From AWTP1-18 sp036504515 (GTDB lineage: Bacteria; Pseudomonadota; Gammaproteobacteria; Burkholderiales; Rhodocyclaceae), in NCBI GenBank assembly GCA_036504515.1, contig DASXVA010000001.1, forward strand, positions 620,001 to 684,000: a stretch of DNA of 64,000 nucleotides, read 5' to 3'. Under the pieces are notes generated by a model. It had not been told where the DNA came from. It did not search any database and saw only the letters and a program-made list of their open reading frames with translations. Every line of letters starts with the position of its first letter. Within the stretch, counting starts at the first letter, position 1. Shown here in pieces: positions 59,101 to 64,000 of this stretch. Both the position numbers and the translations under genes were made by a program.

Positions 59101-59253
59101 GTGGCGGGCAGTATCGAAGAAAAGATTCTCGCCATGCAGGAGCAGAAAGCCGCCCTTGCAGCGGGCATCCTTTCCGACGACAAGGGTGGTGGCGTCAAGT
59201 TCTCCGAAGCCGATCTCACCGCCTTGCTGGCACCGTTACCACCGGCCCAGTAA
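56131..59253 (+). CDS. SNF2-family ATPase/helicase
   Basis: 1040 residues. The N-terminal ~560 residues are bacterial SNF2-associated sequence without a visible SWIM zinc finger. The ATPase follows, with motif I DDMGLGKT, motif II LDEAQ, motif III LTGTPLEN, motif IV-like VFSQFTSML and motif VI NQATDRAHRIGQ. It should translocate on double-stranded DNA and may displace proteins or RNA polymerase. The start has a GGGAGGG site. Its stop overlaps the cbiB start by one base (TAATG), so the two are translationally coupled. Confidence 0.94.
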   Translation: MKMPTRKHRLVKTAPVIPTAPAAAPPPPIWGGGFWAEALAQITDQPEEQTASTKVLQKLYWQLSPAGPGDFRLTCYKGLPGPGDRFSGGLKPWNNFVPAISKPPRFVDEDDLFALRLLLAQDKQGRSRDNLAAVGRNTAEVLNRLADTGRLYGAFTPLVPLTQGEARPAKILWSKDEDGLFNPRVETTPPIHWVIPSTPPMFVDSSLGEVGTLVFDLPAATAARILAAPPLSEAEAQLTALVLEEASPGVPLPAVAPAREVSGSPRAVLHLGTVRIPLLYDLRGYPRNVWNYDLDYAQVFFHYGSDDLEAIVPAREDQSFVRLSSGETVRVLRQPEVEAAWLDSLARAGFESIDPERLQLPAHGVFDPKVAFALDNEDVWTDFMADHLPRLREAGWEVRMPPDFRHHAYQVESWEVDIEEEDTGWFNLDMGIIVDGERLPLAPLLAGLFQRDDRWLEITLIDSIRNNEVIDLLTPQGYRVKVPAGRIKPLAKTLIDLFDGIIHHAGPLRMSRLDAPRLVKLSSDGEWNTSGQDAVNRALREVQGMEGVPAVAAPKGFALTLRPYQEEGLAWLQYLRQHKLAGILADDMGLGKTAQALAHLLLEKEQGRLGPLDPENKTPDTPRPALVVVPTSLVFNWKTEAERFAPQLSLLFLHGKERKENFAEIPKHDVVLTTYPLLWRDAEELGRHDFHLLILDEAQTVKNSASKGAAVIRQLKARHRLCLTGTPLENHLGELWSQFDFLLPGFLGDKKNFSRVWRTPIEKHGNLLRRDLLASRIRPFVLRRRKEDVATELPPKNIILRTVELEAGQRDLYETVRSIMDVRIRQEIAARGFARSQIVILDALLKLRQVCCDPRLVKSTAAHRVKERAKLDLLMTMLPELVEEGRRILVFSQFTSMLALIETELKELGLEYALLTGDTKDRETPIRNFQDGKVPIFLISLKAGGVGLNLTAADTVIHYDPWWNPAVENQATDRAHRIGQTKSVFVYKLVVAGSIEEKILAMQEQKAALAAGILSDDKGGGVKFSEADLTALLAPLPPAQ

Positions 59254-60191
59254 TGAGTACCTTCACCCTGCTGGCTCTGGCCGCACCGGCAGGTGTGGTG
59301 CTGGATCGCCTGTTGGGTGAGCCGCGCCGCTGGCATCCCCTGGCCGGTTTCGGTCGCGCCATTACCCTGGCCGAAGCAGCCCTGCGCCGGGGTGCCCCGG
59401 GCTATGCCCTGGGCAATCGCCTCGCCGGGCTGCTGGCCTGGGTGCTGCTGGTGGTACCCCTGGTGGCCCTGGCCTTCTGGCTGCAAGGCAAGTTTGGTTT
59501 GTGGGTGCACATCCCCTTGCTCACCTTCGCCCTCGGCGCCCGCAGTCTGGAAGAACATGCCCTCGCTGTGGCTCGTCCTTTGGCGGCGGGGGACTTGCCC
59601 CAGGCTCGTCATTTCCTGAGTTGGATTGTTTCCCGCAATACCGAACAACTGGACGAAGAAGCCATCGCCCGGGCCACGGTGGAAACCGTGCTGGAGAACG
59701 GCAACGACGCCATCTTCGCCACCCTGTTCTGGTTCTGCCTCGGCGGCGGTGCCGGCGCTTTGCTGTTCCGCCTTGCCAACACATTGGATGCCATGTGGGG
59801 TTACAAGGACGAGCGCCGCATCTACTTCGGCTGGGCCGCCGCCCGCCTCGATGATTTGCTCGGTTTGATCCCCGCCCGCCTCACTGCCCTGAGCTACACC
59901 CTGCTCGGCAAGACCTGCAGCGCCTGGCATTGCTGGCGCACCCAGGGCCGCCAGTGGGGCAGCCCCAACGCTGGCCCCGTCATGGCCGCCGGTGCCGGTG
60001 CCCTGACTCTCACCATCGGTGGCAACGCCGTCTATCACGGCCGGGAAGAAGTGCGCCCCACCCTGGGCCAAGGCCCCCAGGCCAAGGCCGGCGACATCGT
60101 CCGCGCCCTCGATCTGGTCCGGCGCAGCCTCTGGCTCTGGCTGGTGGTTCTGGTCCTGATCGGCCTCCTCACGGGGAACTTCCATGATTGA
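59253..60191 (+). CDS. cbiB: Adenosylcobinamide-phosphate synthase
   Basis: 312 residues (Salmonella CbiB 319). It has an N-terminal helix and the conserved DRLLGEPRRWHPLAGFGR. Further membrane helices and SWIVSRNTEQLDEEAIARAT with NGNDAIFATLFWF (given in part) match CbiB. It joins the aminopropanol arm to cobyric acid at the inner membrane. The start overlaps the SNF2 stop (TAATG), and the end overlaps cobD by 8 bases. CobD supplies its (R)-1-amino-2-propanol phosphate substrate. Confidence 0.95.
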   Translation: MSTFTLLALAAPAGVVLDRLLGEPRRWHPLAGFGRAITLAEAALRRGAPGYALGNRLAGLLAWVLLVVPLVALAFWLQGKFGLWVHIPLLTFALGARSLEEHALAVARPLAAGDLPQARHFLSWIVSRNTEQLDEEAIARATVETVLENGNDAIFATLFWFCLGGGAGALLFRLANTLDAMWGYKDERRIYFGWAAARLDDLLGLIPARLTALSYTLLGKTCSAWHCWRTQGRQWGSPNAGPVMAAGAGALTLTIGGNAVYHGREEVRPTLGQGPQAKAGDIVRALDLVRRSLWLWLVVLVLIGLLTGNFHD

Positions 60192-61179
60192 CCACGGCGG
60201 CAAACTGCGGGCCGCGGCCCAGCAATGGGGCATCCCCTTGGCCGACTGGCTCGACCTGTCCACCGGTATCGCCCCCTGGCCCTATCCCGTGCCCGCCATT
60301 CCCCTGGAGTGTTGGCAGCGCCTGCCGGAAGACGAAGACGATCTGCTCGCTGTAGCCCGTGGCTATTACGGTAGCGAACGACTGATCGCCTTGCCCGGTT
60401 CCCAGGCGGCGATCATGGCTCTGCCTCGCTTGCGGGCCAAGGGCACTGCGGCCATCCTCGACCCTGCCTACAGTGAGTACGCTCCTGCCTGGCGCGCTGC
60501 CGGTCATGAGGTGATCGGGTTTCCAGCCGTAGACCTGAGACGTGTTGCCGAACAGGTGGACGTGGTGATGGTGGCCAATCCCAACAATCCCGATGGCACC
60601 CGTTTCGCTGCGGCTGACCTGTTGGCTGCTGCTGCTGTGCTGAATAAACGGCAAGGTTGGTTGATCGTGGACGAAGCCTTTGCTGATGCCGAGCCGGCGC
60701 GGAGTCTGGCGGCGTTGGCGGGCAGTGATGCCGCGCCTAATGTGATTGTGTTGCGGTCTATTGGCAAGTTCTTTGGTCTGGCCGGCGCCCGCGTCGGCTT
60801 TGCCATCGCTCAGTCTGAGCTGTTGCTGTCCTTGCAAGAAGTTGTTGGCCCTTGGGCTATTGCGCACCCGGCCCGCTTTGTCGCCAGTCATGCCCTCGCC
60901 AATCGCGGATGGCAGGGCGAGCAGCAAGCGCGGTTGTTGGCAGCGGGGGAACGGCTTGCGGCTTTGTTGCACGCCCATGGCTTGGTTAGCGACGATGCTC
61001 GATTAAGTGGCACCGCTCTTTTTCAAACGCTATTCTCGCCTCGTGCTGAAGCGCTGTTTACGGGGCTTGCCCGACAGGGCATTTTGATTCGGCACTTTCC
61101 GCAGTGGCAGGCAGTGCGGTTTGGTTTGCCGGCGGATGAGGTGGAGTGGGGCAGGCTTCAGGCGGCCCTGGCGGGTTGA
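60184..61179 (+). CDS. cobD: L-threonine-O-3-phosphate decarboxylase
   Basis: 331 residues. It is a fold-type I PLP enzyme with an N-terminal HGGKLRAAA, ANPNNPDGT, VDEAFAD and the PLP-binding Lys in SIGKFFGLAGARVGF. It makes (R)-1-amino-2-propanol phosphate for CbiB (called CobC in Pseudomonas). It overlaps cbiB by 8 bases and ends the operon; no terminator hairpin directly follows. Confidence 0.94.
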   Translation: MIDHGGKLRAAAQQWGIPLADWLDLSTGIAPWPYPVPAIPLECWQRLPEDEDDLLAVARGYYGSERLIALPGSQAAIMALPRLRAKGTAAILDPAYSEYAPAWRAAGHEVIGFPAVDLRRVAEQVDVVMVANPNNPDGTRFAAADLLAAAAVLNKRQGWLIVDEAFADAEPARSLAALAGSDAAPNVIVLRSIGKFFGLAGARVGFAIAQSELLLSLQEVVGPWAIAHPARFVASHALANRGWQGEQQARLLAAGERLAALLHAHGLVSDDARLSGTALFQTLFSPRAEALFTGLARQGILIRHFPQWQAVRFGLPADEVEWGRLQAALAG

Positions 61180-61608
61180 TTCGGGAAGCGCTGAACAAGT
61201 AGCCACCGTTCGTGCTGAGCGTAGGCCATAGGCCGAAGTCGAAGTACGGGATGCAGGAAGAACTGCCCAAATTTTCCAGTTCACGCAGAATAAAGACCGC
61301 GCCGGGAGTTCGCCCCGGCGGGCGACCTACTTTCTTGCTTCTGCAAGAAAGTAGGCAAAGAAGCAGCCCCCGCTACCCTGGCCCTACGGGCTGCCCTCCC
61401 TCCAGAAGCCCCGCCGGGCCGGCGTCGAAAACTCGCCTGCGGCTCAAACATCGACACCGGACTGCCCCCGGCGAGACTTCTTCCACTCGGCGGGATAGAG
61501 GGGATGGGGAGTGTCGCGACTAGATTTGATTATCTGGATAACGTTCAAAATCACCGGCCTGCGCGGCGGTATTCGCAGGTTCGGTGCATTGCAGGGTTAG
61601 CCGTCGCT
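61180..61608. other. Extragenic repeat-rich region, no gene
   Basis: About 430 bases. It starts with a CCGTTCGTGCTGAGC motif, which resembles a common beta-proteobacterial palindromic repeat. A perfect hairpin (61326-61355) and GC-rich degenerate sequence follow. Short open frames here are not gene-like. Confidence 0.6.
61326..61355. repeat. Hairpin CCTACTTTCTTGC/GCAAGAAAGTAGG
   Basis: Perfect 13-bp inverted repeat with a TTCT loop, within a GC-rich extragenic element of a type repeated in related genomes. It may also end the cobD transcript. Confidence 0.7.
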
Positions 61609-62100
61609 TCACTGACCAGCCACCCAATCTTTTTGGCTAGAACGAACATAGTGCTTTCCGTCCCATGCCCAGACTTCTAAAAACCCGTGACCCGCAGTGC
61701 CGCCTTCCGAACGAATGCGCCGATAACCACGGTCTTTCGTATTGAGGAATGACACGCTGGCTGTGCCGTGTGTGGACCAAAGGCGGTTGGGACCTCTGGT
61801 ACTTATTTGAAATATCCACGCAGGGCAAAGATAGGCTCCGCACAAGCACCAAGCATCTTGCCTCGGCTTGATTAGAAGCACCGGAGTCGTTGAGCCAACA
61901 TTCACCTCCGTGGCTTCGAGTGCTTCTGCAAGAGTAAGCTGACCACATCCGTTGGCCATTAGATCTAGTTCCACACCGAGCTTGGAAAGAACGGCCGCGG
62001 GAATTTGTATCGGGTGTGCCAGTGATTCCTCAGCGCCGAAAGTCTGCTCGGCAGAGGCGAAGCGGCAAAGCAATACGGCAACGAGAGCGAGTGTTCTCAT
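61609..62100 (-). CDS. Hypothetical periplasmic protein
   Basis: 163 residues. A short signal peptide (about 1-17, ending FASA-E) is followed by a soluble domain with three Cys (NGCGQ, AWCLCGAYLCPAW) and many aromatic residues. The C-terminal part (GFLEVWAWDGKHYVRSS) looks like a small beta-structure. No family is recognised. It is convergent with nothing and sits alone between an extragenic repeat region and AT-rich spacer. Confidence 0.6.
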   Translation of the reverse strand: MRTLALVAVLLCRFASAEQTFGAEESLAHPIQIPAAVLSKLGVELDLMANGCGQLTLAEALEATEVNVGSTTPVLLIKPRQDAWCLCGAYLCPAWIFQISTRGPNRLWSTHGTASVSFLNTKDRGYRRIRSEGGTAGHGFLEVWAWDGKHYVRSSQKDWVAGQ

Positions 62101-62326
62101 GACGCTAGCGTGTTGTAGACGACAAAACGGGAAGTAAACAGGTTATTGGATGCATGTTTCCTCTCCTAAATGTCATGTAAGAGGCTGAATCTAAACATGG
62201 CTAATTTTTAAAGTCCATTGTCCTGCCTAATAAACTGCCCATAACACCACCTCTGTTATTGGGTACTGGAGTAGTGGGAAAATCAAGTCAGAAGGCTAGG
62301 GGTATTTGCGCTTCTTACTACCAAAC

Positions 62327-62827
62327 ATGAAAACTTTGCTATTAGCTGTTGCTTGCCTGCTGTCCGCCTGCGCTACCTATGGTGAGCGCGGCCTTGTGCC
62401 GAGTGTTTCCACTCAGGCCGATGTGCTGTTGAAAATGGGTGAGCCGGCTTTGCGCTGGGAAAACCCCGACCACTCCCTTCAGCTTGCCTATCGGCGTGGC
62501 CATATTGGCGTTGACGCCTACATGGTCTATCTCGACGTTACGGGGCGCTTGAACCGGATTGAGAACGTGATGACCATGCCGGCTTTTGCCCGGATTCAGC
62601 CCGGAATGAACCAGGACGAAGTGTTGCGTACCCTCGGTCCTCCTGATCCAGCGGAGACGGTTTATTACGCGGCTCGTCGTGAGTTGGACTGGGGCTGGCG
62701 CTATTGCGATGACTGGAACGCTACGGCCCATTTCTATGTGTTGTTCGATCATGACAGCGGCGGGGTTCGTTCCACCATGAGTGTGCGCGAGCACTGTGGC
62801 GATGGCGACTGCCGCTGTAGCCACTAG
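62327..62827 (+). CDS. Small lipoprotein, BamE/SmpA-like
   Basis: 166 residues. A lipoprotein signal with lipobox LLSAC (Cys at about 15) precedes two related stretches, VSTQADVLLKMGEPALRW and IQPGMNQDEVLRTLGPPDP. This is the pattern of SmpA/OmlA-fold proteins (a Met/Gln-rich helix followed by G-P). The C-terminus is Cys-rich (EHCGDGDCRCSH). The start at 62327 is set by the signal peptide; its ribosome site is weak. Confidence 0.8.
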   Translation: MKTLLLAVACLLSACATYGERGLVPSVSTQADVLLKMGEPALRWENPDHSLQLAYRRGHIGVDAYMVYLDVTGRLNRIENVMTMPAFARIQPGMNQDEVLRTLGPPDPAETVYYAARRELDWGWRYCDDWNATAHFYVLFDHDSGGVRSTMSVREHCGDGDCRCSH

Positions 62828-62940
62828 GTTGGACTAAAACCCATACATTTATGACAGTTGCCATGGCTGGTTTCATCACGGTAGGATGCTTTTCCGTTGT
62901 GCCATTCCCCGGAAGCCTTTTCACCCTGACAGGAGCCTCT

Positions 62941-63324
62941 ATGCGTTTGCGTACTTTCTCGGCAACATTCCTTATTGCTGCTCTTGCTAGCGGCATTGCA
63001 TTTCAAGCCCGTGCCCAGGCTGAGGGTTCTGGTGGTCCGGGGCCGCAAGGGCCTGGAGTCAACAGGAAGCCTCCTCCTGAAGCGTTCGACGCCTGTTTTC
63101 GGAAAAACAAAGGTGATGGCTGCAGCTATACCAATCGGGACAATGTTGTTGTCACGGGTACTTGCACCCCGCCACCCCCCGGGACTGCTATAAGTGGCCC
63201 CGGAATGAATGCCAGTCCTACCATCACCACCCGGATCGGCGCCAAGTCAGATGTGAACGGTGGTCAGGGCAATCTTTCCTGTCGCCCTGAGCGGGGAAAC
63301 CCTGGCGATCAACCCAAAGGTTGA
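62941..63324 (+). CDS. Small secreted protein with conserved Cys pattern
   Basis: 127 residues. A signal peptide (about 1-27, ending ARA-Q) is followed by a Gly/Pro-rich stretch. Then comes a C-x(8)-C-x(13)-C-type motif (DACFRKNKGDGCSYTNRD, GTCTPPPP) with a last Cys in LSCRPERG, suggesting two disulfides. Similar CxGK-GDxC-GTC patterns occur in small exported proteins of unknown role. The start has an AGGAG site. The terminator lies 25 bp beyond the stop. Confidence 0.75.
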   Translation: MRLRTFSATFLIAALASGIAFQARAQAEGSGGPGPQGPGVNRKPPPEAFDACFRKNKGDGCSYTNRDNVVVTGTCTPPPPGTAISGPGMNASPTITTRIGAKSDVNGGQGNLSCRPERGNPGDQPKG

Positions 63325-63349
63325 GCGGGATCATGCAATCGCAGCAAAC

Positions 63350-63376
63350 AAAAAGCCCGGCAATGCCGGGCTTTTT
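63350..63376. terminator. Bidirectional intrinsic terminator
   Basis: AAAAAGCCCGGC-AAT-GCCGGGCTTTTT, 12-bp stem with A- and T-tracts on both sides. It ends the small secreted-protein gene and possibly the convergent CZB chemoreceptor. Confidence 0.93.
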
Positions 63377-63502
63377 ATTTGGGATGGCTTTGCAAAAAGG
63401 AGTTTCAGCTTTCATTGCGTTGCTGCGCCACCTCCCGCGATGGTTGGCAGTGCTTTGCCACCCACTAACGACCGTTCTCTGAGCATTCGTGCCGCCGCAC
63501 GA

Positions 63503-64000
63503 TTATGTGGCCGTGGTTTCCTGGTGTTTTTCCAACACCACGGCGTCGAGGGCATGGATGACGCCATCGCTGCCTGCCTCCACGTCGCTGAAAGCGGCAA
63601 ACAGTTTTTCCTGCACGGTGTAATCGGTTTCCCAACCTTCGCTCATCATGGCGATGGCTCGGTGCATGTTCTGGTGAACCTGCTTGTGGGGCTCGCTTAC
63701 CTGTTTGAAGCTGCCAACCTTGCCGAACACTGCGATGGTGCTTGGTTCCGCCAGCCACTTGCCGAGACGACAGCGGGTTTCATCCACAGCAACGGCTTGG
63801 GCATTGTCGGATTCAACGCCACGGCTCAGGGCCATGTAGCCGTTCTGTTTGTAGATGAAGTGGTCCACCTTCGCCAGGGAGGCGAAGCTCACGTCGTGAA
63901 CGAAACGGATCTGGTCCAGGGCCTGGTTGGACGCTTGGGCCACGGTGGCGAAGCGGGTGTTGAAGTCGGCGATGGTGTTCTTGGACTCGGCGGCGATATC
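63503..64000 (-). CDS. Chemoreceptor C-terminal part with CZB zinc-binding domain (start off right edge)
   Basis: The frame is open to base 64000, so only the last 165 residues are here. They begin in a helical segment (FNTRFATVAQASNQAL) and continue into a CZB domain. It has the zinc-binding pattern of His in FVHDVSFASLAKVDHFIYK, Cys in RCRLGKWL, and the later EPHKQVHQNM (given in parts). CZB domains sense zinc or hypochlorite in cytoplasmic chemoreceptors and diguanylate cyclases. The upstream domain is not visible, so a cyclase cannot be excluded. Confidence 0.85.
   Translation of the reverse strand, partial: DIAAESKNTIADFNTRFATVAQASNQALDQIRFVHDVSFASLAKVDHFIYKQNGYMALSRGVESDNAQAVAVDETRCRLGKWLAEPSTIAVFGKVGSFKQVSEPHKQVHQNMHRAIAMMSEGWETDYTVQEKLFAAFSDVEAGSDGVIHALDAVVLEKHQETTAT

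Noticed and set aside
61212..61523. 103-codon open frame in the repeat region after cobD
   Set aside because: It lies across extragenic palindromes, is highly biased (Arg/Pro/Ser) and has no start signal.
1..64000. CRISPR array, rRNA genes, replication origin or intact insertion sequence
   Set aside because: No regularly spaced direct repeats, no rRNA sequence, no DnaA-box cluster and no complete transposase were seen.

Overview
The window looks like a chromosomal segment of a betaproteobacterium, most likely of the Rhodocyclales (Azospira/Dechlorosoma type). This is inferred from GC-rich coding sequence, the tlpA-aroQ-accB-accC-prmA-zinc-ribbon protein-pfkB gene order beside mpl, a yqgE-ruvX-pyrB-pyrX operon, ftsE-ftsX beside a ubiE/ubiJ block, and several chemoreceptors and GGDEF/EAL proteins. 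I did not run any comparison.

Left part (1-26.8 kb), mostly core genes: a chemoreceptor cut by the left edge; a LysE exporter; apaH; an acyltransferase; a long minus-strand run (PfkB kinase, DUF3426 protein, prmA, accC, accB, aroQ, a TlpA-like protein, an unknown protein); mpl; a SCO1 protein; a SulP transporter; rpoH with a perfect CIRCE element; a second thioredoxin-like protein; rep; a tautomerase; a cytochrome c; the pyrimidine operon with a degenerate dihydroorotase (pyrX); then purU and thrH.

Middle (26.9-30.6 kb): a small AT-rich island at an elongator tRNA-Met gene. It is bounded by two copies of the tRNA 3' half plus its terminator and carries the C-terminal remnant of a tyrosine integrase. 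Inside is an intact three-gene operon (ATGA overlaps at both junctions) of proteins I do not recognise. The first has a PD-(D/E)XK-like nuclease motif. This is the best candidate in the window for an undescribed, possibly defensive, system.

Right part (30.6-64 kb): a ubiquinone-type hydroxylase, dsbC, a TonB-dependent receptor, an orphan adenine methyltransferase, the ubiJ/Tim44/ubiE/DUF971 block, ftsX-ftsE, a CHASE-PAS-GGDEF-EAL protein, a queuosine precursor transporter, and a four-gene envelope cluster (COG3014 lipoprotein, YcfL-like, LpoB-like, CsgG-like). These are followed by a chemoreceptor with an unusual topology, a late cobalamin pathway (cobU, cbiP, cbiB, cobD) interleaved with a PocR-GGDEF-EAL protein and a SNF2 ATPase, an extragenic repeat region, three small envelope or secreted proteins, and a CZB chemoreceptor cut by the right edge.

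Other points of note: a 41-codon ORF in front of accC duplicates its first 11 codons with only synonymous differences; a perfect 21-bp inverted repeat lies at 48.4 kb; and two pairs of palindromes sit in otherwise empty intergenic regions.
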